Source of the DNA: B1Sed10-231 sp046483385
GTDB taxonomy: Bacteria > Planctomycetota > Brocadiia > SM23-32
Assembly: GCA_046483385.1 (NCBI GenBank)
Contig: JAWODG010000144.1
Span: 43,079-107,078, forward strand
Length of the DNA: 64,000 nucleotides
Direction of reading: 5' to 3'
How positions within the stretch are numbered: the first letter of the stretch is position 1; the number at the start of each line of letters is the position of its first letter. Below are positions 49,231-57,161 of this stretch, one piece after another. The notes below the pieces were generated by a model. That model was not told the DNA's origin. It saw only the letters and a program-made list of their open reading frames with translations, and searched no databases. The position numbers and the translations under genes were made by a program.

Positions 49231-51399
49231 TCATTCGGTTTCAAACTCGTTGCGCTGGATGATCTCGTCCTGCAGGTTGCGGTTCAGGTGGACGAAGTAG
49301 TCCGAGTAGCCGGCCACACGGACAAGCAGGTCGGCGTGTTTCTCCGGATGCTCCTGCGCATCGCGCAGCTTTTCGGTCGCGACAACGTTGACCTGTATCT
49401 CGAACCCTCCGCGGCGGAGATATGTCTCGATCACGTCCCGGACGGCCCGCCGGTCCGACGGGGCATCAAACATGGACCTGGCGAAACGGATGTTGTTGAC
49501 CAGGCCGCCCAGTACGTCGCCATGGTTCCATCGGGTGGTGGAGAGCACAGCGGCCGTTGGACCTCGCGTCGCGCGGCCCTGGGCGGGCCCGGCGCTGTCG
49601 GCCAGCGGGCGTCCCGCGCGGCGGCCGTCCGGGGTGGCGCCGGTCTCGGCCCCAAGCTGTTCATGCTTGATCCAGCAGAAGAAACCGGGCACGTAGCGGT
49701 GCGGGCCTACCCTCTGGGCCTGCGTGCACTCGATGAGAAACTCGGCCATTTCAGCGGCCAGTTCATCCGTTTCTTCCAGGTCATTGCCATATTTCGGCAG
49801 GTCGTTCCGGATGCGACCGCACAGGGCCTCGTTGCCCTCGAAGTCGGCCTCCAGGATATCGTGTAGTTCGGCAAGGGATAGCTCGCCCGTCTCGTAGACC
49901 AGGCGCTTGACGGCCAGCAGTCCGTCAATGAGGTTGGCCAGGCCGACGAACGAGTTTTCCACCCAGTTGTACCGGGCGCCCCCGCGGTCGAAGTCTCTGC
50001 CCTCCCGCAGGCAGTCGCGCACGAAGCAGCTTGCAAGGGGGAAGCATCCGTGCTCTGCCCTGCGCTGCCAGACGCCGTCCATGCGCTCCGCGGCTTCGGC
50101 CACCTTCCCAGCCAGTTCTTCGCGAACGCGCCCCAGCAGTTCGTCGAACTCCCCCGGGCCGTTGTCCGGGTCTCTGGCGGCTCGTGCAATGACCTCCAGC
50201 AACGCTGCGGGGCAATTGAAGTAGGGCTGAGTCACCCAGATGTTCGACGCACCGGCTACCTTAATCTCCACGCAGGTGGAGTTGACGTAGTTACGGCAGT
50301 CGGCCTCCGACACGCCGTGGTTGCGGAGGCCATTGGCAATGAGATCGTCGTTGAACAACGCCGGGTCGCCCACTCCGCTGCCCAGCAGGCGCACGGCGAA
50401 GTCCATAAGCTCATCCGGCGTGTCCGCGTGCCACGCCAGCCCGACGGTCGGGTAGACCAGCCGGGTGGCGGCCCGCGCGGCCAGACACAGATAGGTCAGG
50501 TCGTTGGTCACGTCCCGCCCACCGGCGTCCCGTCCGCCGACCAGCACGGAGATGGCCGTGCCGGGCCAGAGGATGCGGTTCAACTGGATGAAGTGGCAGC
50601 AGAGCAGTTCGAGCGCCTCCCGCCGGGTAAGAACCCCCGCGGCCAGGTCGGCCCGGTAGAACCGAAGCAGCGTTCGGTCCATGCGGCCCGGGCTGGTCAG
50701 GTACTGCCCGCTGCCGAACCAGAGGGCTATCTGGGTCATGAACATCAGTTGCAGTGCTTCGTGAAACGTGCGTGGCGGATCGGTCGCCAGGCGCTCGCAC
50801 ATCCCCGCCAGGCTCTGCCACCGCTTCGCGTGCCCCCGGTCGGTCTTGCCCATATCCCGACAGGCTGCCGCCACCCTCCGCACGTAGTCTGCCATGCCGC
50901 TCATGGCGATGTGGCAGGCTTCAAAGAACGGACGCTTCTCGCGGCTGGCAACGGCGCGCCGCTCGCCAATCTCCTGCAGCATGCCGCCCAGGCCGACGTC
51001 GAACAGCCGGTCGTAATCAGGATGAAAGTGCCCCGCGTCGCCCCCCGGGAAAGGGGGCATCGAGGCCAGCATCCGACGGGCCTGCTCAAGCTTCTCCTGC
51101 TCGGCGTCCGTGGGACTGCGCAGCACGGGCCGGCCCACGATCGTCTCGCCGGGGTCGGTATCGAGCGGCATGCCCCTCAAACGTTCGGCCGTCATGCGAC
51201 CACGCCACACCAGCCAGTCCTCCTGGTCCGTATGAGCGGCCCAGCTACCTGCGTCGGCGTAAGTCAGTTCCACGCAACGTCCCTGCGGACCGCGCTGGCA
51301 GCTTCTGGCTTTCTCTCGCAGCCTCCGTAACTCGGCCGGGAGCTCGAAATCGGCGATCTCTTCGAGGCCGGGCACGGACAGGGACGCAGGGGGCGGCAT
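49231..51399 (-). CDS. Glycyl radical enzyme (PFL/eliminase superfamily)
   Basis: The ATG at 51399 (722 residues) has GGAGA 7 nt upstream. The C-terminus has the glycyl radical motif LLVRVAGYSDYFVHLNRNLQDEIIQR. The thiyl-radical cysteine is in NYVNSTCVEIKVAGAS; the following V-E is typical of the dehydratase/lyase (eliminase) branches rather than pyruvate formate-lyase. The PFL-domain start ELRRLREKARS and GRMDRTLLRFYRADLAAG also fit. The enzyme needs a dedicated radical SAM activase, which is not adjacent; the only glycyl radical activase-like gene here is nrdG at 61011. It is oxygen-sensitive, so it implies anaerobic life. Substrate unknown. Confidence 0.9.
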   Translation of the reverse strand: MPPPASLSVPGLEEIADFELPAELRRLREKARSCQRGPQGRCVELTYADAGSWAAHTDQEDWLVWRGRMTAERLRGMPLDTDPGETIVGRPVLRSPTDAEQEKLEQARRMLASMPPFPGGDAGHFHPDYDRLFDVGLGGMLQEIGERRAVASREKRPFFEACHIAMSGMADYVRRVAAACRDMGKTDRGHAKRWQSLAGMCERLATDPPRTFHEALQLMFMTQIALWFGSGQYLTSPGRMDRTLLRFYRADLAAGVLTRREALELLCCHFIQLNRILWPGTAISVLVGGRDAGGRDVTNDLTYLCLAARAATRLVYPTVGLAWHADTPDELMDFAVRLLGSGVGDPALFNDDLIANGLRNHGVSEADCRNYVNSTCVEIKVAGASNIWVTQPYFNCPAALLEVIARAARDPDNGPGEFDELLGRVREELAGKVAEAAERMDGVWQRRAEHGCFPLASCFVRDCLREGRDFDRGGARYNWVENSFVGLANLIDGLLAVKRLVYETGELSLAELHDILEADFEGNEALCGRIRNDLPKYGNDLEETDELAAEMAEFLIECTQAQRVGPHRYVPGFFCWIKHEQLGAETGATPDGRRAGRPLADSAGPAQGRATRGPTAAVLSTTRWNHGDVLGGLVNNIRFARSMFDAPSDRRAVRDVIETYLRRGGFEIQVNVVATEKLRDAQEHPEKHADLLVRVAGYSDYFVHLNRNLQDEIIQRNEFETE

Positions 51400-51592
51400 C
51401 GGGCTTTCTCCGGTTTGTGCGTTCACGCCGGCAACGGCGGCTCCTCACGCCTCATTGTAGCGGCGTTGTGGGGGTTGCACCATGCTCCCCGCGCCGAGCG
51501 GCGTCCGATTGCGCCTGCGCCCGTGTTGCGGTAGCATGTCGGTTTCGGGGGCTTACCCCAGCGTGACCGCAACCATTGGAGGAGGAACGACG

Positions 51593-52075
51593 ATGCCGCA
51601 AGTCTTCTCTGCGCGCGAGATGATCGAGGTGGCCATCAAGGAGGAGCAGACGGGCGCTACTTTCTATCGGGCCCTGGCCGACAGCACGGACTCGGAGGAC
51701 CTGGCGGAGTTCGCCCGGGAAGTGGCCGCCATGGAAGACACCCACGAGGCCAAGTTCAAAGAACTCCGGGAAGAGGTGGGAGAGTACAAGACGCCCCGCG
51801 AGTCGTACGAGGGGGAATACGATTCCTACATGTCGTATCTGCTCGAGGGGCGCATCTTCCCCACCGGGCGCGACGGCGAGGAGATGGCCCGCCGGCAGGA
51901 ATCGGATGAGCAGGCGGTCAATACCGCCATGGAGCTGGAACGCAACACGCTGCTGTTCTACCACGAGATGCTGAAGTTCATCCCGGAGAAGCAGCACTCG
52001 CTGCTGGAAGGCATCATCGATGAGGAGCGGCAGCACGTGCGGGACTTCGCCGAGTACCGGGACGCCCACTTCTGA
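51593..52075 (+). CDS. Ferritin-like (rubrerythrin-type) diiron protein
   Basis: The ATG at 51593 (160 residues) has a strong GGAGGAGG site. A four-helix bundle with carboxylate/His metal ligands is visible: MIEVAIKEEQTGATFYRALA, MEDTHEAKFKELREEV, MELERNTLLFYHEMLKF and IIDEERQHVRDFAEY. There is no C-terminal rubredoxin domain, so it is a short rubrerythrin/ferritin-like protein likely involved in peroxide removal. It lies divergent to the glycyl radical enzyme and could protect such oxygen-sensitive enzymes. Confidence 0.9.
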   Translation: MPQVFSAREMIEVAIKEEQTGATFYRALADSTDSEDLAEFAREVAAMEDTHEAKFKELREEVGEYKTPRESYEGEYDSYMSYLLEGRIFPTGRDGEEMARRQESDEQAVNTAMELERNTLLFYHEMLKFIPEKQHSLLEGIIDEERQHVRDFAEYRDAHF

Positions 52076-52082
52076 ACCCGGA

Positions 52083-52295
52083 TCAATCGGGACCGGGCTC
52101 CAGTTGCCCGCCCTGACGGCGGAGCAAATCGCGGATATCTTCCAGGACGGCCGTCTGCTGGGCGGCCGTCCTGTTTACCTCCTCGAATCGCTGCTCCAGC
52201 ACCGCCAGTTTCGTGGCGTTGTAGACGGCCAGGACCGCCGCACAGAACGCGATCAGCAGACAGAGCAGCCAGGCCAGCAGTTCTGATGTCTTCAC
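52083..52295 (-). CDS. Small membrane protein with coiled-coil tail
   Basis: A GTG at 52295 with GGAGGG 8 nt upstream opens a 70-residue protein. A single membrane helix (about 6-28, LLAWLLCLLIAFCAAVLAVYNA) is followed by a predicted coiled coil (LAVLEQRFEEVNRTAAQQTAVLEDIRDLLRRQGG). No family recognised. It follows the MsbA-like exporter gene in the same direction by 73 bp and may be cotranscribed. Its 3' end is 7 bp from the convergent ferritin-like gene. Confidence 0.6.
   Translation of the reverse strand: MKTSELLAWLLCLLIAFCAAVLAVYNATKLAVLEQRFEEVNRTAAQQTAVLEDIRDLLRRQGGQLEPGPD
52145..52171 (+). terminator. Hairpin beyond the ferritin-like gene
   Basis: GGACGGCCG (52145-52153), a 9-nt loop and CGGCCGTCC (52163-52171) form a perfect stem followed by TGTTT. 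It lies 70 bp past the ferritin-like stop and inside the convergent small membrane protein gene. A terminator function is possible but the stem may simply be coding. Confidence 0.35.
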
Positions 52296-52368
52296 GTGGT
52301 GCCCTCCCCTTTCGGTGCCCACACGGTAACCGCCGGCTGCCCGCGGCGCTCCCGCCCGGGCGGCCAGG

Positions 52369-54369
52369 TCAAAGAGTCGGTGTGTCGGCGGCCTCCGCCC
52401 GGTCTTCCGGTGTCTCCAGGAATTGCAGTCTGTAGAGCCGCTCGTATTCCCCGCCCTCCTCCAGCAACTCCTCGTGGGAGCCTTGCTCGAGGATGCGGCC
52501 GTCCTTGAGGACGACAATCTGGTCGGCATGGCGGACCGTCGAGAGCCGGTGCGCGATCACGAACGTCGTCCGCCCTTCCATCAGGTTCGACAGGGCCATC
52601 TGCACCAGCATCTCCGACTCGGCGTCCAGATTGGAGGTGGCCTCGTCCAGTATCAGGATGGGCGCGTTCTTCAAGATGGCCCGGGCAATGGTGACGCACT
52701 GCCTCTGGCCGCCGGAAAAGCGGCCGCCGCGCTCACCCGCCATCGTCTCGTAGCCCCTTGGCAGGCTCTCGATGAACTCGTGTATGTTGGCGGCCCTGGC
52801 GGCGGCGACTATCTCCTCCATGGTGGCACCTGGTCTGGCGTAGCCGATGTTCTCCGCGATGGTCCGGTTGAAAAGAAACGGGTGCTGCCCGACGATGGCG
52901 ATCTGCTGCATCAGGCTCTCGCGCTTGATGTCGCGCACGTCGATGCCGTCGATGCTGACGCTGCCCCGGGTTACGTCGTAGAAACGGGGTATCAGGTCGA
53001 GCATGGTGCTCTTACCGGCACCGGTTTCGCCCACTATTGCGTACATTTTGCCGCACGGCACGGACAGGTCGATACCCCGCAGGACCGGCTCCTCGTCGTA
53101 GGCGAACCAGACGTTCTCGAACTCGACCCCCTCGCTAACACCGTCCAGTTCCACGGCTCCCGGCCGGTCGCGGATCTCGGGCTCTGCGTCCAGCAGCTCG
53201 AACAGGCGCGTCACGCCGGCCATGCTCTCCTGCAAATCGTTGTAGGCTTTAACAAGTCGACGGATCGGACCGGAGGTGGCGGCCAGTGCCCCGACGCAGG
53301 TGAACATACCGGCCACGTCCAGCCTGCCGCGGGCCACCAGTCCGCCGGCGACGACCACCAGCAGGGCCAGCGCCAGCACAATGAGGAACTCCGGCAGGAT
53401 GTCCGCCCACGCGCGGGTGCGCACCAGCTTGAACGCCCGCTTCAGTTGCTCGCGGGTTCTCTCCCTGAATTGCTCGTTCTCCTCCTGCTCCCGGTCGAAG
53501 GACTTGACCACGCGGATACCCTGCAGCATCTGGGTTATGGAATCGGTGATGTCGGCCAGACGTTCGAGGTTCTTCTGGCTGTGGCGCCGTATTCGGCGGC
53601 CGTAGCGGGCCTGCACCAGAACCAGCAGCGGAAAGCAGATGCTGGAAATGAGCGTCAGTTCCCAGCTGAAGAACAGCGCCACGGCGAAGAAACCCACCAG
53701 CTTCAGGGGCTCCTGCACGATGCGGCCGAACAGCAGCTTCAGCACGTTGCGCGTGGTGTGTATGTCGTTTGTCAACCGGCTGACGAGCTCGCCGGTGCGT
53801 CGGCGGGAGAAGTACGTCAGTGACAAGCTTGAGAGGCGCTCGAAGACCGCCATACGCACGTCTCCCATAATGTGCCATACCACGCGCCGGCTGACGTAGT
53901 TGTACGCGAAACCGGAGACGAACAGCAGCGGGGCCAGAATGCACGCCAGCACGATGGCTATCTTCTTTATCTGGTCCCCCTCGTAAAGCCAGTCTTTGGC
54001 CGCGGCAATGGGGCCGATGGAGAGCAGCCAGTTCTTGAACCGCTTCTCGGCCGTATCCAGCATCTCGTCCGGCGGAAGCTCGGCGAGCGGCACGGGTTGA
54101 TCGCCCGCGTCGGCCTCCTCGGCGGCCGCCGCCTGTTCGGGTGCGCTCGTCCGCCCTGCCTTCTCAACGAGCGGCCCCGCCGCCGGGCCTTCTTCGCGCC
54201 CCTGCAGAGCGTCTATAGCCGGCTTCACCAGAATCAGTGAGTTGACGTTGACGGCCGTGTAAATGAGCATGGCCGCGAACGCCAGCAACACCGGCTTCCA
54301 GTGGGGCAGAGCGAAGCGGTAAAAGCGGACCAGTTTCTTCAGGTCCAGTTGGAAGGAGGAAGACGCCAT
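52369..54369 (-). CDS. MsbA-type ABC exporter (membrane and ATPase domains fused)
   Basis: This 666-residue half-transporter starts with a cytoplasmic elbow helix and a membrane segment (LLAFAAMLIYTAVNVNSLILVKPAIDAL). An Ala/Glu-rich insert of about 60 residues sits between the first two membrane helices (about 55-120), unusual for MsbA. The remaining transmembrane helices follow, and the ATPase has Walker A VGETGAGKST, Q-loop AIVGQHPFLFNRTIAENIGYARPG, signature FSGGQRQCVTIARAI, Walker B ILILDEATSNLDAESE and the H-loop AHRLS. It would flip lipid A-core, lipids or drugs across the inner membrane. Homodimer expected. Confidence 0.9.
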   Translation of the reverse strand: MASSSFQLDLKKLVRFYRFALPHWKPVLLAFAAMLIYTAVNVNSLILVKPAIDALQGREEGPAAGPLVEKAGRTSAPEQAAAAEEADAGDQPVPLAELPPDEMLDTAEKRFKNWLLSIGPIAAAKDWLYEGDQIKKIAIVLACILAPLLFVSGFAYNYVSRRVVWHIMGDVRMAVFERLSSLSLTYFSRRRTGELVSRLTNDIHTTRNVLKLLFGRIVQEPLKLVGFFAVALFFSWELTLISSICFPLLVLVQARYGRRIRRHSQKNLERLADITDSITQMLQGIRVVKSFDREQEENEQFRERTREQLKRAFKLVRTRAWADILPEFLIVLALALLVVVAGGLVARGRLDVAGMFTCVGALAATSGPIRRLVKAYNDLQESMAGVTRLFELLDAEPEIRDRPGAVELDGVSEGVEFENVWFAYDEEPVLRGIDLSVPCGKMYAIVGETGAGKSTMLDLIPRFYDVTRGSVSIDGIDVRDIKRESLMQQIAIVGQHPFLFNRTIAENIGYARPGATMEEIVAAARAANIHEFIESLPRGYETMAGERGGRFSGGQRQCVTIARAILKNAPILILDEATSNLDAESEMLVQMALSNLMEGRTTFVIAHRLSTVRHADQIVVLKDGRILEQGSHEELLEEGGEYERLYRLQFLETPEDRAEAADTPTL

Positions 54370-54550
54370 GGTCGGCCCAGGACAGGTAGAGGCTGTGCCC
54401 GACGGAATGTCGGGCGTTTCCGTCCCAATGATATCGGACGGCCGGAGTTAGCGTCAAGGCGGCAGACGGCCCGCTTTGACACCGCCCCGCGCCCCGAAGT
54501 ACAATGTCGGCCGTTCGAGAGCACGCGGATTCAGGGAAGGGGGACGGGCC

Positions 54551-56245
54551 GTGAGCGCCGACGACCAGAGAACTCCGGCCGGCACCGGCGGCCTGACGGA
54601 GGGGGTCGAACTGGACGGGGTGGAGCTGCATCAGCTGCTGACCGCCGACGACTTCTGCTCCTTGTGGTTGACCGACCCCTACGAGGAGGGCCTGCCGGAG
54701 GCATGCATCCGCGTCATCCCCGCCGCTCATCTGCAGACCCCTGACGCCGTAGAGCGGTTCGAGGAGGAGTTGGGCTTCTGGGAGAAACTCGACAGCAAGT
54801 ACGCGCTGCACCTCTACTGCCGCGGCGAGCAGGATGGCTACTGCTTCGCCCTGATGGAATACATGCCGAACGGCTCGGTGGAAGAGTGGGCGCCGGACGC
54901 GTCGGCAGTCAACCTGCCCGACCTGGCCATGCAGATGGCCAACGGGCTCTGCTCCCTGCACGCCGGGCCCGGCCCTCACGGCAACCTGAAGCCGTCCAAC
55001 GTCTTCGCCGTCCCCAGCGAAGGCGTACGGTTCAGTGACTTCCTTCTGCCGCTCTGGCTGGACGAGCTGGAGGCGGGCTCCAAGCGCCTCGAACCTCGCC
55101 TCTTGCATCGGTACCTGGCTCCTGAGCAACAGATCAACCCCCGGGACTACGATCAGCGCTCGGACATTTTCTCTTTCGCCATGATCCTGCTGAGGTGCCT
55201 GACCGGCGGCACGCCCCCGCGGGGCGCCGACGGCCGCGATGCCGAATGGCCGCCGGCTCTGGAGAATGTGGGCCCGCGTTGCCTCGAGCCCGACCCCGGG
55301 CAGCGCTTTGCCGACGCGCAGGAGCTCTACGACGCCCTCTGCGAGGCCCGCGGTTCCACCACGCACTTCGTGCAGATTCTGATGGACGACGACCTGGAGA
55401 AGGAGCCACCGGAGGTCGAGCCGTCCCAGGCGCCCAAAGGAGGCGCGCTCGAGGAGATACTGGCCGAAGCCGAGACCTGCATGGAGTCCGGGCGGTTGGA
55501 GGAGGCCGTCGATATGCTCGAGTCCATCTCCCCCGACCACCCCCGGGTGCAGGAGCTTCTGGACAAGATCGAGGAGCGGCAGGAGACCAGCGAGCGGCTG
55601 GCCCAGGAAGCCGTCCGCCTTGCCGGGATGGGCCATCCGGACGCCGCCAGGGACACCGTGGCGCAGGCCGCGAAGCTCTGGAAGGACAGCTCCACCGTCG
55701 CCGCGGTCAAGCGGGAACTGGATATGACAACGGGAGAAAAGTCGGACCTCGACGGCAGCATCCCGGGGCCGCTGGTGGACGCGCTGGCGAACGAGCGCTA
55801 CGCGGCCGCCCGCCCCCTGCTGGAGAAGCTGCTACGGGAAGAGCCCATGACCGACGAGATCCGCGAGGCCGTCGAGCGCTTCAAGCGGGGCCGAGCGAAG
55901 GCCGCCTTCCTCGACAACATCCACATGGCGCGGCGCACCTATCTGTCCGGCGAGCACGAGGAGGCCCGCCGCTACTGGATGGAGGCCGCTCGCTGGCTGC
56001 CCCGCGGACCGGAGAGGGAGACCTTGCGCCGCATCGCGGCCGCGGCCGCAAAAGGCTCACTTGTGCTCGCACCGGAGGAGGTCGGCACCGAAGGGGAAAC
56101 GCCCGGTGAGAACGCCGAGTCCGACCTCGAGTTCCCCTCGGCCCCCGCGCGGCCTCCGGGTACGTGGACCGGACCCATAGTAATCGGCGTGGTCGCCCTG
56201 GTGGCCGCCATACTTGCGGTCATCGCCTACCTCATCTTCGCCTGA
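54551..56245 (+). CDS. Pseudokinase with C-terminal helical repeats and membrane anchor
   Basis: The start is a GTG at 54551 (564 residues). Residues about 20-270 follow the Ser/Thr kinase fold but the catalytic residues are missing: there is no Gly-rich loop, the VAIK lysine position reads ACIRVIP, HRD is HGN (HGNLKPSN), and DFG reads SDFLLP. HRYLAPEQQINPRDYDQRSDIFSFAMILLRCLTGG still matches the APE and helix F region. Residues 320-500 are TPR-like helices (GALEEILAEAETCMESGRLEEAVDMLESI and similar). A membrane helix lies at 540-563. It is likely a scaffold or allosteric partner, possibly for the active kinase at 10911. Confidence 0.85.
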   Translation: MSADDQRTPAGTGGLTEGVELDGVELHQLLTADDFCSLWLTDPYEEGLPEACIRVIPAAHLQTPDAVERFEEELGFWEKLDSKYALHLYCRGEQDGYCFALMEYMPNGSVEEWAPDASAVNLPDLAMQMANGLCSLHAGPGPHGNLKPSNVFAVPSEGVRFSDFLLPLWLDELEAGSKRLEPRLLHRYLAPEQQINPRDYDQRSDIFSFAMILLRCLTGGTPPRGADGRDAEWPPALENVGPRCLEPDPGQRFADAQELYDALCEARGSTTHFVQILMDDDLEKEPPEVEPSQAPKGGALEEILAEAETCMESGRLEEAVDMLESISPDHPRVQELLDKIEERQETSERLAQEAVRLAGMGHPDAARDTVAQAAKLWKDSSTVAAVKRELDMTTGEKSDLDGSIPGPLVDALANERYAAARPLLEKLLREEPMTDEIREAVERFKRGRAKAAFLDNIHMARRTYLSGEHEEARRYWMEAARWLPRGPERETLRRIAAAAAKGSLVLAPEEVGTEGETPGENAESDLEFPSAPARPPGTWTGPIVIGVVALVAAILAVIAYLIFA

Positions 56246-56493
56246 CCGAGCCCCGGTGACGCGCATCCTGCGCCGCCAGGTCCGGCGTCGACCTCAGCCG
56301 CCTTGTCCCTTTTTCCTGCCGCCTCTTCTCCCCCCCAGCGGGCATTCCCGCGCACACAGCCCTCCCCCTGACCTTACCCTCCGGGCGCCGTAAGCGAGGC
56401 AAGAAAAACCGGTTACGCGCCCGCCCTCCGGGCCGGACGGAAGCCCGACTCACGCCGCTCTAACAAAAATCTGCGAAATCGCAAAAAACGGCC

Positions 56494-56522
56494 TTGACTT
56501 GCCATATCTGGCCCGTTACCAT
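56494..56522 (+). promoter_or_regulatory. Sigma-70-like promoter before nrdR
   Basis: TTGACT (56494-56499), 17-bp spacer and TACCAT (56517-56522) lie 100 bp before nrdR. The spacer contains GCCA-TATC-TGGC, a small inverted repeat. I see no clear NrdR box. The rest of the 376-bp gap 56246-56621 shows no gene. Confidence 0.5.
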
Positions 56523-56621
56523 GTGTGCCTGTGGTAGATGTAGCATACCGGCGCGGGCCCCCGACGGGCCTTCTAAGGCACGGTCCAGGCGAGATTTAGG
56601 GCAGGTAACAGGGTTCTTCCG

Positions 56622-57131
56622 ATGCAATGCCCCTATTGTAAGGCCGACGACGACCACGTCGTCAACTCCCGCCCCGGCGCCGACGGAACCTACGTGAAGC
56701 GCCGGCGGGAATGCAACAACTGCGGGCGCCGTTATACCACCTACGAGCGCATCGAGGAGAGCGTCCTGAGGGTGGTCAAGAAGGACGGCACCCGGGAGGA
56801 CTTCAGCCTGCGCAAACTGCTGGAGGGGCTGCGCAAGGCATGCTACAAGCGGCCCATCCCCGCCGACCAGTTGACCGAGCTGGCCGAGGACATCGAGCGG
56901 GAGATCCACCGCCACTACGAGGGGGAGGTCCCTTCGCAGAAGATCGGGGAGCTGGTCATGGGCCGCCTCAGGGAGCTGGACCAGGTGGCCTACATCCGGT
57001 TCGCCTCCGTCTACCGCGAGTTTAAGGATGTGACCGATTTCGTCGAGGAAGCCGACACCGTCCTCAGGTCCAACCAGGCGGGGGCAGACCGCCGCCGACG
57101 CGAGGGGGCGGCCGAACAAACCAACCAGTAG
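56622..57131 (+). CDS. nrdR: NrdR, ribonucleotide reductase repressor
   Basis: This 169-residue protein has the NrdR zinc ribbon MQCPYCKADDDHVVNSRPGADGTYVKRRRECNNCGRRYTTYER (CxxC...CxxC), then an ATP-cone from about 48 (LRVVKKDGTREDFSLRKLLEGLRKACYKRPI) to DQVAYIRFASVYREFKDVTDF. NrdR binds dATP/ATP and represses RNR genes. It sits directly upstream of nrdD (31 bp), so it probably controls its own operon. The C-terminal extension (RSNQAGADRRRREGAAEQTNQ) is slightly long. Confidence 0.96.
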   Translation: MQCPYCKADDDHVVNSRPGADGTYVKRRRECNNCGRRYTTYERIEESVLRVVKKDGTREDFSLRKLLEGLRKACYKRPIPADQLTELAEDIEREIHRHYEGEVPSQKIGELVMGRLRELDQVAYIRFASVYREFKDVTDFVEEADTVLRSNQAGADRRRREGAAEQTNQ

Positions 57132-57161
57132 CAGCTATCGGGAATGCAGAGGAGGGCAGAA

